This document shows, piece by piece, positions 8,962 to 17,173 of a stretch of 64,000 nucleotides of DNA (position 1 is the stretch's first letter; each line of letters begins with the position of its first letter). The stretch covers positions 40,267 to 104,266 of the forward strand of contig CAYMDO010000002.1 in NCBI GenBank assembly GCA_964389365.1, read 5' to 3'. This DNA comes from UBA993 sp964389365 (GTDB taxonomy: Bacteria; Bacillota; Dethiobacteria; DTU022). The notes below the pieces were generated by a model that had not been told where the DNA came from, made no database searches, and worked only from the letters and a program-made list of their open reading frames with translations. A program made the position numbers and the translations under genes.

Positions 8962-9954
8962 TTATGATAGGAAGGGGTAACGCTCGACGGCAATATCTAT
9001 TAATCTGTTTATTAGGCGGCTGTACGAATATCCGGCTTTGCCAGCTGCGAGCACAAAAGAACTGTCAGGTTCGAGGCTGGCCATCGAATTTGCTTCCAGT
9101 ATGTATGGTTGGTTCTGATCATCCAGCCTGAAATCAATTCTGGCGCAGTCGTAACAACCCAATGCCACGAAAGTTTTTACTGCCAGTTCCTCGATCCGGT
9201 TTAACTGTTCCGGAAACAGGCGGGCCGGGCATCTTTTTTCAATATTACGCTTACTTGTTTTTGTTTTATCTTCGTGGGTGTATATCGCCAACCCTTCCCC
9301 AAATATAAGTTCTGCCGGCGGAAGCGTAATCACCGGTTTGTTTCCGAGCAAACCAACGTTTATTTCCCGGCCGTCTATATACTCTTCGGCTAAAACCTGG
9401 GTTTTAAAGCGGCCGGCTATTTCCTCTACGCCGGCCTTAAACTGGTCAATATTTTCAACAATCTTTAAGCCCAGGGAACGCGCTTCATCTTTTGGTTTGA
9501 GAATCATCGGGAAATTTAATTCTTCAACGGGCATTAAGCCCGGTTCATCGATCACCGTAAACCGGGGTGTCGGCAAACCTTTTTGCAGTAATAAAATTTT
9601 TGTCAACACTTTGTCCTGGGCAAGGGTGTGTGCATAAGGGCTCGACCCGACGTAGGGAATGCCCAGCATCTCGAGGATTGCCGGTACATGTGTATAGCGC
9701 GCTTTACCCTGTATGCCGTAGCTCAGGTTTAAAACCAGGCCGGGGTTATCATGAAAAGAATCCGGGGGTATAAAATTTTCGAGATTGCGGATTATATCTT
9801 TATCGCCCTCGAAAGCTTTAACATCATGGCCTCCTGATTTAAGGGCGTTCTGGATCAGCTGTATAGTATGGATGCCATAACTTTCGCCACTTGGTGTTCC
9901 AAACAGGTTTATGACAGCCCGGCTTTGGTAATTGTAAACAATGGCAACTTTCAT
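8962..9954 (-). CDS. ATP-grasp ligase, D-alanine-D-alanine ligase-like
   Basis: 330 residues. The N-terminal region includes a YGIQGKARYTHVPAILE segment and the start GIPYVGSSPYAHTLAQDK, as in D-Ala-D-Ala ligases. The ATP-grasp core includes PMILKPKDEARSLGL and EEYIDGREINVG, and the metal site is RIDFRLDD with ILEANSMASL. The usual N-terminal glycine-rich serine loop is not clear, and the substrate end (NSMASLEPDSS in place of NTxPGMT) differs from true Ddl. It is therefore more likely a Ddl-like peptide or amino-acid ligase than the housekeeping enzyme. The ATG has a GGTGGTGA site. It is monocistronic. Confidence 0.8.
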   Translation of the reverse strand: MKVAIVYNYQSRAVINLFGTPSGESYGIHTIQLIQNALKSGGHDVKAFEGDKDIIRNLENFIPPDSFHDNPGLVLNLSYGIQGKARYTHVPAILEMLGIPYVGSSPYAHTLAQDKVLTKILLLQKGLPTPRFTVIDEPGLMPVEELNFPMILKPKDEARSLGLKIVENIDQFKAGVEEIAGRFKTQVLAEEYIDGREINVGLLGNKPVITLPPAELIFGEGLAIYTHEDKTKTSKRNIEKRCPARLFPEQLNRIEELAVKTFVALGCYDCARIDFRLDDQNQPYILEANSMASLEPDSSFVLAAGKAGYSYSRLINRLIDIAVERYPFLS

Positions 9955-10211
9955 GGTTTCACCACCGTATTTATCGGGGCCGTACCAGGGATTAAGTCTG
10001 CAATATCTATAACTTAATTTATTCGCGTTTAACTGCCGCTTTCCTCTTTAGATCGCTTCGGTAATAAACCGGGATAATTCTGCAGCCCTGCAGCCACTTT
10101 ATCTGCGTCCGGGGCAGACTCGGTTTACTTTGGGGGTGCAGTTATATAGAATTAAAAGTGAAATATAAACTATGATTTGATCAACTAATATATTCAAGGA
10201 AGGTGAAAAAA

Positions 10212-10514
10212 GTGAAAAAGTTTTTATTGTCAGAAGCTCTTGCTATAGCGAAGAAGCTGGGCGTTGACTTCAATCAGGCCGGATTTACTCCTGAGGAGTA
10301 TCTTGAGGGGCTTAATGTGGAATTGGAGCACGGGTCAGTCGACCCCGATACCAATGTAACCGATGACGATCCGCTGATAACCGGTAAAATTGCCTTAGCC
10401 CATTTGAAAGAAGCAGCAACCTATTATCATAAAGACATCGGGATCGAAGCATGGGAGCATGCCATTGAAGCTTTTAAGGGAGATCCGAAGGGTAAAAAAA
10501 TCCAAATAGTATGA
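10212..10514 (+). CDS. DUF5661 family protein
   Basis: A small soluble acidic protein of 100 residues. The segment NVELEHGSVDPDTNVTDDDP followed by GKIALAHLKEAATYY is the characteristic core of DUF5661, a family seen in bacteria and some viruses without known function. GTG 10212 is preferred because AGGAAGGTG ends six bases before it; the GTG at 10203 lies inside that site. The flanking spacers exceed 200 bases on both sides, so it is probably a single-gene unit. Confidence 0.75.
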   Translation: MKKFLLSEALAIAKKLGVDFNQAGFTPEEYLEGLNVELEHGSVDPDTNVTDDDPLITGKIALAHLKEAATYYHKDIGIEAWEHAIEAFKGDPKGKKIQIV

Positions 10515-10738
10515 GAACCTGTTCTCTGTTCAAAACAAAAACTGTCCCAATTATTGATAACCTGTAATGGGTAGGGTTATACCTTTCCAGGCACTATCAA
10601 CTGCAGCCGGTTATTTAACGTGGTGATAGGGGTTATTGAATGGTGATCAATTATTGGGCGCCAAGATACTCAGCCCTGCTTCGTATTGGGCCTGAGTGTT
10701 ATAAGCTTAAAATTAACATCAAAGGGGTTTGAGTAAAG

Positions 10739-11983
10739 ATGGTTGAGTGCAGCATAGAGAGACTGGAGAACAAAATATTAGCCTTTAGTAAATTTGGCGA
10801 TACCGGGAGAGGCGGGATTACCAGGCTTTGCTTAACAGAGCCCAACCTGCAGGCGCGTGCCGAATTTTGTCGGCGCTGCGAAGCCCTGGGGATGACCGTT
10901 GTAACCGATGACATGGCTAATATCTATGCAACCAAACCGGGCCGGGAAAACCTGCCTGCCATCGCTGTCGGTTCGCACCTCGATTCGGTTGTCAGGGGCG
11001 GCAATTATGACGGTGTTTTGGGGGTCTTAACCGGCCTAGAAGCGGTGGAAACCCTGATTGCCGAAGGCATAGAAACCCGACACCCGCTGACAGTACTGGT
11101 CTGGACCAATGAGGAGGGCTCCCGGTTCCGGCCGGCTATGATGTCCTCCGGGGTCATTGCCGGTAAATTTGACCGGGATACGATGCTGGCCGTACGGGAT
11201 GAAGAAGGGGTTACCTTTGGAGAAGCGCTCGCTGCCAGCGGTTACAGGGGCGACCCGGCGAACCGTTTTAGCGCAAAGGGCTACAGCGCTTTCCTGGAGC
11301 TGCATATTGAGCAGGGCCCGGTCCTGGAGGCTGAAAAAAAAGATATCGGCGTGGTGGAAGGGGTGCTGGGGATGGTTAATTACGAGATTAAGACCCGCGG
11401 CCAGGCCAACCATGCCGGCACTACCCCGATGCCGGTGCGTAAGGATGCTCTCTACGCGATGACAGCGGTAATCCAGCATCTGCATGATGAACTGGACAAA
11501 CTTGATCCTGCCCTCGTTTACACCACCGGTGAATTTAGCGGTGGTCCCAATGTTCACACAGTTATTCCCGATAATGTGCGTATTACTCTTGATGCGCGGC
11601 ACCGCGACCCGGAAGTGATCAGACAGGTGGTGCAAGTGATCGAATCTTTACCGGCGGAAATACGCGGCTGCTCAGTTGCTTACCGCAGGCAGTGGGCTCG
11701 TGACACCGTCGATTTTAAACCTGAAATGGTGGGGATAGTGGAAGAGAACGTCAACAAACTTGGTTATCCATACATGCGGATGTACAGCGGAGCCGGCCAT
11801 GATGCCCAGTATATTGCCGATTTAGTGCCGGCAACGATGATTTTTGTGCCCAGCGATACCGGCTTCAGCCACTGTGAAGAAGAACATACTTCTATTGAAC
11901 AGTGCTGGAAGGGCGCCAACGTGATTTTGCGCAGCTTGCTGGCCCTTGATCAGAAATTACCCCGCTGGGCACCCGCCCGATGA
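10739..11983 (+). CDS. M20-family Zn-dependent amidohydrolase (N-carbamoyl-L-amino-acid hydrolase/allantoate amidohydrolase type)
   Basis: A 414-residue hydrolase of the AmaB/HyuC/AllC group, which cleaves N-carbamoyl amino acids, allantoate or ureidoglycolate. The metal ligands are visible: GSHLDSV, GGNYDGVLG, NEEGSRF, HIEQGPVLE and the final CEEEHTS. The dimerization-domain segment GQANHAGTTPMPVRKDA is also typical. The ATG lies 13 bases after AAAGGGG. The exact substrate cannot be set from sequence. Neighbouring ureido or amide enzymes (amidase at 12.8 kb, agmatine deiminase at 5.7 kb) suggest nitrogen scavenging. Confidence 0.9.
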   Translation: MVECSIERLENKILAFSKFGDTGRGGITRLCLTEPNLQARAEFCRRCEALGMTVVTDDMANIYATKPGRENLPAIAVGSHLDSVVRGGNYDGVLGVLTGLEAVETLIAEGIETRHPLTVLVWTNEEGSRFRPAMMSSGVIAGKFDRDTMLAVRDEEGVTFGEALAASGYRGDPANRFSAKGYSAFLELHIEQGPVLEAEKKDIGVVEGVLGMVNYEIKTRGQANHAGTTPMPVRKDALYAMTAVIQHLHDELDKLDPALVYTTGEFSGGPNVHTVIPDNVRITLDARHRDPEVIRQVVQVIESLPAEIRGCSVAYRRQWARDTVDFKPEMVGIVEENVNKLGYPYMRMYSGAGHDAQYIADLVPATMIFVPSDTGFSHCEEEHTSIEQCWKGANVILRSLLALDQKLPRWAPAR

Positions 11984-12029
11984 GGGTGGGGGAGGGGCTT
12001 GGTGCGGGAAAAAGGTAATCTAATCCCTG

Positions 12030-12593
12030 TTACTTCTTAAGAAAATCAAAGAAACCCTTTTTAGCTGACGGGTCTTCGCCTGCTGTTCCTGTTTCGGGTG
12101 CTTCCTTTGCCGCCCGCTGTTTTTTTAACTCCGCTTCGAGTTTCTGCTTTTCTGCTTCCAGCTCAGCCTGCTCTCTAGCCATGGCGCTCTCACGCTCTTT
12201 TTGCTGCCTGTTCAATTCGTCTTGAAGTTTCTGCTTTTCGTTTTCCAGTTCGCTACGGGCTTTTTCAGCGGCAACTTCACGTTCCCTTTGCAGTTTGCTG
12301 ATCTCGTCTGCCATTCTTTTGTTTTCGAACTCCAGCGTTTTCAACTGGCGCTGTAATTCTTTTTTCAGGTTGCGTTCGCTTTCCGACTTGATGTAGTTGT
12401 GGATGCCGCGGTATATTAAATAAAAGATCATGACAATGATGCCGCCGAGAGCAGAGCCTAAAATTACTGAGTAAAGGTTTAAATCAATCTGGCCAAACAG
12501 GTAATTAACCGTAACAATTTCACTGTTCAGGAAGGCAAGCGCTGTAATGGCCAAAGCTGCCGTAATCATTAAGATGATAAAAAAAGTTCTCAT
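12030..12593 (-). CDS. LapA-domain membrane protein with long coiled coil
   Basis: 187 residues. Two N-terminal transmembrane helices (about 4-24 and 40-62) match the LapA/DUF1049 domain, including the NSEIVTVNYLFGQIDLNL segment between them. From about residue 70 to 165 there is a charged, heptad-like coiled coil rich in Glu, Lys and Gln with near-repeats of ELEAEKQKLEAEL type, then a short basic tail ending FFDFLKK. The ATG lies behind GGAGAGG. LapA proteins are small envelope proteins of uncertain role in Firmicutes. The long coiled coil facing the cytoplasm suggests a scaffold (inference). Confidence 0.8.
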   Translation of the reverse strand: MRTFFIILMITAALAITALAFLNSEIVTVNYLFGQIDLNLYSVILGSALGGIIVMIFYLIYRGIHNYIKSESERNLKKELQRQLKTLEFENKRMADEISKLQREREVAAEKARSELENEKQKLQDELNRQQKERESAMAREQAELEAEKQKLEAELKKQRAAKEAPETGTAGEDPSAKKGFFDFLKK

Positions 12594-12784
12594 TGTTTGT
12601 GCCCCTCTCCTATCAGAGTATGGTCGGCAGAAGATTGGAGAAGTAAGTCAGCTTTTTCCAGGAGGCAAATATGACCGCTGCTCTGTTTTTTTATTGACTC
12701 AAGTGTATTATAGAGAGCAGGGTTTGTCAATTTTGCCTGAAGGCATACAGCTGCATAATAAGCAATAAAGAGCGGCAATGCAGT

Positions 12785-12813
12785 TTGAGACCAGATAAAT
12801 GATTAACTATTCT
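12785..12813 (+). promoter_or_regulatory. Candidate sigma-A promoter for the amidase gene
   Basis: TTGAGA (12785-12790), 17-base spacer, TATTCT (12808-12813). The predicted transcription start near 12820 is just ahead of the GGGAGGGG ribosome binding site, so the leader would be very short and would exclude any start further upstream. Confidence 0.5.
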
Positions 12814-12838
12814 GTATATATTTCGGGAGGGGATCTGC

Positions 12839-14275
12839 ATAACCAGTACTGTAGATCTATGTTACCTGGCTGCGCATGAAATTGCTGACCTGGTCACGGC
12901 CGGAAAGGTTTCTCCGACTGAAGTGGTAAAAACCTTTCTAAAAAGGATTGAAGTGGTGAACCCGGGTATCAATGCATATTGTACCGTTGCAGAAGATGCA
13001 GCCCTAAAGGCGGCCGTGCTGTTGGAAAAGCAAATGAAAGCCGGGCTGACTCCCGGGCCGCTGGCTGGCGTACCGGTATCGATAAAAGATGTAACCCTGA
13101 CAAAAGGGATTAGAACCACTTTTGGCTCACTGCTTTATAAAGATTATATACCGGAAACCGACTCGCTGGTGGTGGAGCGCCTGAAGGCATCCGGGGCGAT
13201 AGTTATGGGTAAAACCAATACTCCCGAGTTTGCGGCAGGCGGATCCACCTATAACGATCTATTCGGCCCTACCAGAACCCCCTGGAACAGCGCTTACAAC
13301 AGCGGCGGTTCCAGCGGCGGCTCTGCGGCTGCAGTGGCGGCCGGACTCTGTGCGCTGGCCGAGGGCAATGATCTGGGCGGTTCACTGCGGATCCCGGCCA
13401 GTTTTTGCGGCGTGGTGGGCATGAGGCCGTCGCCGGGCCGGATTCCCGTCTATCCCAACGACCTCTACTGGGATACGATGTCACTCGAAGGCCCGATGGC
13501 CCGCAGCGTTGATGATTTAGCGCTAATGTTTGATGTGATGTCGGGGCCGGACATGCGCAGCCCGGTGGCTTTTATGCCGAACGAGGCAAGTTTTTTCGAC
13601 AGCATCAGGAAGGGTGCCGGCAGCAGGCGCAATTTTAGGGTGGCCTGGAGCGATAACTTAAATTTAACGCCGGTTGATCATGAAGTTCTTGATGTTGCCA
13701 AAAGATCGGTCAAGGTGTTCGAACAGTTTGGGTGCACGGTAACCGAGGATTGCCCCGATTTCAGCGGTTTGCAGGAAACGGCGGCAGTTTTGCGCGGGGT
13801 CCGTTATGCTGCCCTCTACCAGGCCGAACTTGACAAACCGCAGTTTTTGGAACTGGTGAACCCCAACATTATCAGCAACGCCAGGCAGGGCCTTGCGCTT
13901 ACTGCAGCAGCTATTGCCAAAGCCGATCAGCACCGGTCGCAGCTCTGGCAGCAGATGCTGGGCTTCTTCACGCAGTACGACCTGATCGCCCTGCCCACCG
14001 TGCCGGTTAAACCTTTCCCGGCAGCTACAGCTTACCCCACCGAGATAAACGGCAGGGAAATGAAAAGCTATATCGACTGGATTATGCTGACCTACGCTTT
14101 TTCTGTGACCGGGCTGCCGGCAATCAGTATCCCCTGCGGTTTAACCAAAGACGGTTTCCCGGTAGGCCTGCAGATTGCCGGTAAGCCGGGAGGCGAGCGC
14201 GAGCTGTTGATAGCAGCTGCCTGTTTCGAAAAAAACAGCTCCTGGCAGGAGCGCAGGCCGCCAATAAATATTTAG
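12839..14275 (+). CDS. Amidase signature family amidase, apparent ATA start
   Basis: A 478-residue amidase of the GatA/amidase-signature family, hydrolysing an unknown amide. The catalytic triad is visible: Lys in PVSIKD, and two serines in GGSSGGSAAAVAAG and DLGGSLRIPAS. The normal family N-terminus (AAHEIADLVTAGKVSPTEVV) is encoded upstream of the first canonical in-frame start (GTG 12923). The only codon correctly spaced (6 bases) behind GGGAGGGG at 12825-12832 is ATA 12839. Upstream the frame closes at a TGA at 12800. An ATA start, or a recent mutation of ATG, is therefore inferred. The gene overlaps the convergent HD-domain gene by four bases. Confidence 0.9.
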   Translation: MTSTVDLCYLAAHEIADLVTAGKVSPTEVVKTFLKRIEVVNPGINAYCTVAEDAALKAAVLLEKQMKAGLTPGPLAGVPVSIKDVTLTKGIRTTFGSLLYKDYIPETDSLVVERLKASGAIVMGKTNTPEFAAGGSTYNDLFGPTRTPWNSAYNSGGSSGGSAAAVAAGLCALAEGNDLGGSLRIPASFCGVVGMRPSPGRIPVYPNDLYWDTMSLEGPMARSVDDLALMFDVMSGPDMRSPVAFMPNEASFFDSIRKGAGSRRNFRVAWSDNLNLTPVDHEVLDVAKRSVKVFEQFGCTVTEDCPDFSGLQETAAVLRGVRYAALYQAELDKPQFLELVNPNIISNARQGLALTAAAIAKADQHRSQLWQQMLGFFTQYDLIALPTVPVKPFPAATAYPTEINGREMKSYIDWIMLTYAFSVTGLPAISIPCGLTKDGFPVGLQIAGKPGGERELLIAAACFEKNSSWQERRPPINI

Positions 14276-14850
14276 GCGCTTCCCTCTAGGCCCAGAGCGG
14301 CTGCTTCGGCCCGCATGGCGTTGATTGTTTCCTGGATTACGTCATCAAGGCTCATCCCCAGCATGGCGGCGCCTTCTTCGATAATGCTGCGATCGACTCC
14401 GGCGGCAAAGTTTTTATTTTTATACTTTTTCTTTACCGAGCTTAATTCCAGGTCTAGGATGCTTTTACCGGGCCGCATCAGGATCGTGGCAACGATCAAA
14501 CCAGTCAGTTCATCTGTAGTGTACAGCACCTTTTCCATTGTTTCCTCCGGCTTAACTTTAGTGCAAATTTTCCAGCCATGGCTGATCACTGCCCGGATGT
14601 AATCATCCGGCCAACCCTCTTCAGCCAAAATTGCTTCTGTTTTACGGCAGTGTTCTTCGGGGTACTGCTCGTAATCCAGGTCGTGAATTAAACCGATAAC
14701 ACGCCATTTTTCCGGGTCTGCCTCGCCGAATTTGCGGGCAAAATAAGCCATAACCGCTTCCATGGCCAGGGCATGTTTGATCAGGGCGTCGCTCTGGTTA
14801 TATTTTTTCAGTAAAGCCAGTGCTTCTTCGTGGGTTGGTTTCTTATCCAT
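14272..14850 (-). CDS. HD-domain protein, predicted hydrolase
   Basis: 192 residues of the HDIG-type superfamily: an N-terminal helix with IKHALAMEAVM, then LIHDLDYEQYPEEH holding the paired His-Asp metal ligands, and VISHGW further on. It resembles small bacterial HD hydrolases annotated as HDIG domain proteins; substrate unknown, probably a nucleotide or phosphate ester. The ATG is preceded by AGGAGG. It converges on the amidase with a four-base overlap. The segment TTDELTGLIVATILMRPGKS is typical of this subfamily. Confidence 0.82.
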   Translation of the reverse strand: MDKKPTHEEALALLKKYNQSDALIKHALAMEAVMAYFARKFGEADPEKWRVIGLIHDLDYEQYPEEHCRKTEAILAEEGWPDDYIRAVISHGWKICTKVKPEETMEKVLYTTDELTGLIVATILMRPGKSILDLELSSVKKKYKNKNFAAGVDRSIIEEGAAMLGMSLDDVIQETINAMRAEAAALGLEGSA

Positions 14851-14930
14851 TTCACATTTTCCTCCTGTCTGTTGTCAGGTTCATTCTTCTCCCTGCCGGG
14901 TTTAAATCCTTCTAATAGGCCGTATTGGCC

Positions 14931-14959
14931 TTTACAAAAAACATATGTTCGCCTATAAT
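14931..14959 (+). promoter_or_regulatory. Strong candidate sigma-A promoter for the ComK-like gene
   Basis: TTTACA (14931-14936), exactly 17 bases, TATAAT (14954-14959). Transcription would start near 14966, right at the GGGAGGTG ribosome binding site. The in-frame TTG at 14959 would then lie upstream of the transcript and cannot be the start. Confidence 0.7.
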
Positions 14960-14979
14960 TGGTCTGGGAGGTGAAGCAG

Positions 14980-15597
14980 ATAAAAACATTTGAAAACTGC
15001 ATCCAGTCAATCGTTGCTTTGGAGCCATGTTACGGAACGGAAGGGGGAAACGCTACCCGGATCTATACCCGCCGGGGCGAGGTGTTCGAGGACAGCCGCA
15101 GGTTAAAAACAATCCTGGTAAGATTTCTCAAGTTTTATGGTTATGACCTTGTTGAGCTGCGTAGGAGCTATAAAGACTATCTATGCTGTGGCCAGGGTGT
15201 TCCATTGCCGCTCAGCCAGCACTTGGCTTTAGTGCCCGTGAAAATGCGGCAGCCGCTGGTGGACAGCGACGGGGCGAGCGGTTATGTCAGTGTAACCGAC
15301 GTAGTAAAAATAAGCGAGGAAGAAAACCTACAAAATACCAGGCAGGAAAAGTGCCGTATTCATTTTCAGGGCGGCTTGAGTGTGCCCTGCTGCTTCACCC
15401 GCCAGGCAGTTGAAAAAAGACTTAACCGGGGCCGCCTGGCCCTTGATCATTACCGTTACCTGCACAGCCGGACCGGCAACCCGGGACAACTGCCGCTGGT
15501 TTCAGCCGGGCAGGCTGGAAGCGGGGCAGATATATATGAGAAAATAAATGTTATCAGCAGCTTTTTAAGCCAGTTTCTGGCTGATGCCAGATCGTAA
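14980..15597 (+). CDS. ComK-like protein (putative), apparent ATA start
   Basis: A soluble protein of about 205 residues. The order of elements recalls the ComK competence regulator: an N-terminal two-strand region with ATRIYTRRGEVF, then RSYKDYLCCGQGVPLPLSQH, a central LALVPVKMRQP strand where ComK has its conserved hydrophobic strand, and a GYVSVTDV stretch. The similarity is by pattern only. The ribosome binding site GGGAGGTG (14966-14973) is six bases before ATA 14980; GTG 14971 overlaps that site and TTG 14959 precedes the predicted transcript. It ends in a bidirectional terminator shared with the cell-wall amidase. A hypothetical protein if the ComK link fails. Confidence 0.6.
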   Translation: MKTFENCIQSIVALEPCYGTEGGNATRIYTRRGEVFEDSRRLKTILVRFLKFYGYDLVELRRSYKDYLCCGQGVPLPLSQHLALVPVKMRQPLVDSDGASGYVSVTDVVKISEEENLQNTRQEKCRIHFQGGLSVPCCFTRQAVEKRLNRGRLALDHYRYLHSRTGNPGQLPLVSAGQAGSGADIYEKINVISSFLSQFLADARS

Positions 15598-15628
15598 TAC
15601 TTGCAGCGCTTGATCAGGATATGTTTAA

Positions 15629-15669
15629 AAAAGCGGGGCTTCAAAATCTAACCTTGAAGCCCCGCTTTT
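15629..15669. terminator. Bidirectional rho-independent terminator
   Basis: A 16-bp stem with one strand starting AAAAGCGGGG and the other ending CCCCGCTTTT, and a 9-base loop. It lies between convergent genes, with A and T runs on both sides. Confidence 0.9.
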
Positions 15670-15673
15670 AGTG

Positions 15674-16393
15674 CTATTGTTTCTGGTAGATGTAAGCTTC
15701 ACTGAACCCAGCAGCCTGCGCTTCGGCCAGCCGCTGGCGGGCATTTTCAAGCCGGGCAAAAGCGCCGACCTGCACCGTGTAATGGCTGGGTTGTGCCGGT
15801 TTCTTTTTTTCTGACGCAACTTGGATTACCAGGAGTTCCGGTGCACTTACGCTTAAGCCAAGAGCAAGTTTGATCCCGTCTGCAATGCCGCCTGCCAGTG
15901 TTTCGGCAAAAAGCGGCTCCCGCCAGATTTGCGCTTCCCGCGGATTATCAAGAAAAAGCGATTCAAGTAATACCGCCGGGCGGGGGTTGCTTTTCAGCAC
16001 GTAAAAGGAAGCCCGTTTTAAGCCGCGGTTGGCTATCTCCCAGCGATCAAGCGCTTTCATAATTGCGCCGTGGATCGCTTGCTGCATAAGCACTGCCGGA
16101 TCTTTAGCACCCAGACTGCTGTAGATAAACGATTCAAAGCCTTTTCCTCCCCCGGCATTGGCGTGCAGCGATAGAAAAAGGTCGGCTTCTGCTCTTTTAC
16201 TTAACGCTACCCGGTCGGCCAGCGAAACATAGGTATCACGCTCGCGGGTCAGCAGAGTTTTCACACCGCCCAGCCGGGCGGCAATTTTCATGGCGAGCGC
16301 CAGGTTTAAATCTTTTTCCTTCAGGCCAAGATAACTGGCTCCCGAATCGTAACCTCCATGGCCGGGATCCAGGACAACCACCGGTTTTTGCAT
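15674..16393 (-). CDS. N-acetylmuramoyl-L-alanine amidase with C-terminal SPOR-like domain
   Basis: Cleaves the amide bond between muramic acid and the stem peptide. Residues 1-175 are an amidase_3 zinc domain: LDPGHGGYDSGA (His ligand), SLHANAGGGKGFE (second His), LLESLFLDN (catalytic Glu). A linker of about 30 residues leads to a C-terminal SPOR-like module (YTVQVGAFARLENARQRL), which binds denuded glycan. There is no signal peptide, which suggests release by a holin-like route, mother-cell use, or lysis. It lies just after the YvrJ/DUF2922/DUF1659 genes on the same strand, separated by about 80 bases with a hairpin. Confidence 0.92.
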   Translation of the reverse strand: MQKPVVVLDPGHGGYDSGASYLGLKEKDLNLALAMKIAARLGGVKTLLTRERDTYVSLADRVALSKRAEADLFLSLHANAGGGKGFESFIYSSLGAKDPAVLMQQAIHGAIMKALDRWEIANRGLKRASFYVLKSNPRPAVLLESLFLDNPREAQIWREPLFAETLAGGIADGIKLALGLSVSAPELLVIQVASEKKKPAQPSHYTVQVGAFARLENARQRLAEAQAAGFSEAYIYQKQ

Positions 16394-16427
16394 TTATTTG
16401 TCCCTTTCTTTTCCTGGTATTTTGGGC

Positions 16428-16454
16428 CCTCTCCTTTGCCGGGAGAGAGCCTGT
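16428..16454 (-). repeat. Hairpin between YvrJ and the amidase gene
   Basis: GGCCCTCTCC and GGAGAGAGCC form a 10-bp stem with one wobble-type mismatch around a 7-base loop. There is no T run in the gene direction. It could be a processing or attenuation hairpin within the cassette. Confidence 0.45.
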
Positions 16455-16473
16455 TGGGCATTATCCTGCCGGC

Positions 16474-16617
16474 TTAATGTTTGACGATCGCGTCTGAAAG
16501 AGAATGGATGCTTTCAGTCAGGGTTTCAAGCTTGCCTTCCAACCGCACCAGCAGGTAAATGCTGACGGCAACCGGGAAACCAAAATTACCGATTAAAACA
16601 ACCATTTCTTCCATCAT
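16474..16617 (-). CDS. YvrJ family small protein
   Basis: A 47-residue protein read on the reverse strand from the ATG at 16617, six bases behind a perfect AAGGAGGTG. It has one transmembrane helix (VVLIGNFGFPVAVSIYLLVR) followed by a short amphipathic tail (EGKLETLTESIHSL). The pattern matches the Firmicute YvrJ family, small membrane proteins of unknown function with a holin-like shape. It follows the DUF2922 gene and precedes the cell-wall amidase. Confidence 0.85.
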   Translation of the reverse strand: MMEEMVVLIGNFGFPVAVSIYLLVRLEGKLETLTESIHSLSDAIVKH

Positions 16618-16669
16618 TCAGCTCACCTCCTTCAAACCAGGGGGCGGGCCTGGCCCGCCCCAGCCTGAT

Positions 16670-16888
16670 TTAGTATTCACCAAGTATATCTACTGTCCTG
16701 GAAACTACTTGGGCCCTGACCTTGCTTTCAATATCACCGCCGGAAGTAGTGAAAACATTACGGCTGATTATTGAATCCATAACCGCTTCTACATCTACTG
16801 CTGTTATTTCAGGGTCGGGATCGGCCACTGAAACAGTGGAGTTTGTGCTGGCTGCGTTGCGGAAGATCATCTGTAAAGTTGCGCTCAT
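16670..16888 (-). CDS. DUF2922 family protein
   Basis: 72 residues, soluble. MSATLQMIFRNAASTNSTV and the regular strand-helix order match DUF2922, a small Firmicute family of unknown role that is repeatedly found beside DUF1659 and YvrJ. The ATG is preceded by AAGGAGGTG (reverse complement of the bases after 16888). Second gene of the three-gene cassette, about 50 bases from each neighbour. Confidence 0.85.
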   Translation of the reverse strand: MSATLQMIFRNAASTNSTVSVADPDPEITAVDVEAVMDSIISRNVFTTSGGDIESKVRAQVVSRTVDILGEY

Positions 16889-16939
16889 TTTTTATCACCT
16901 CCTTATGACGTTAAAGTTGCAGCGCAAAAAAATTTGGGT

Positions 16940-17164
16940 TTACTCTTCTTCAAGTTCGTACTCGACTACCCGGCGTACAGCTTCAAGCGTGTGCAGCTGC
17001 AGGCTGCCAATCTCCTCAGCCAGCTCGAACAGGTCTTCGTTGTCCGCGCTGGCTTTAATGTTGGCGTAAGTGCGGGTGCGGTAGATCGGGTTAAAATTAT
17101 CATCCAACCCGGTGTTCAGCCGCAGCTGCAGGCGAGCAGTTAAAGGTATAGCGGTAACTGCCAT
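16940..17164 (-). CDS. DUF1659 family protein
   Basis: 74 residues, soluble. The sequence LQLRLNTGLDDNFNPIYRTRTY followed by a helix ending in acidic residues is the DUF1659 pattern. ATG 17164 is chosen because AAGGAGGTG lies five bases upstream; the GTG at 17173 is inside that site. First gene of the cassette DUF1659, DUF2922, YvrJ, amidase. Function unknown; the fixed partnership suggests the small proteins act together. Confidence 0.82.
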   Translation of the reverse strand: MAVTAIPLTARLQLRLNTGLDDNFNPIYRTRTYANIKASADNEDLFELAEEIGSLQLHTLEAVRRVVEYELEEE

Positions 17165-17173
17165 TTGATTCAC

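Noticed and set aside
8962..9954. Housekeeping ddl gene
   Set aside because: The substrate-site end differs from the usual Ddl motif, and the gene has no murein-synthesis neighbours; kept only as Ddl-like.
12923..14275. GTG 12923 as start of the amidase
   Set aside because: It would remove the conserved N-terminal helices, and it has no ribosome binding site.
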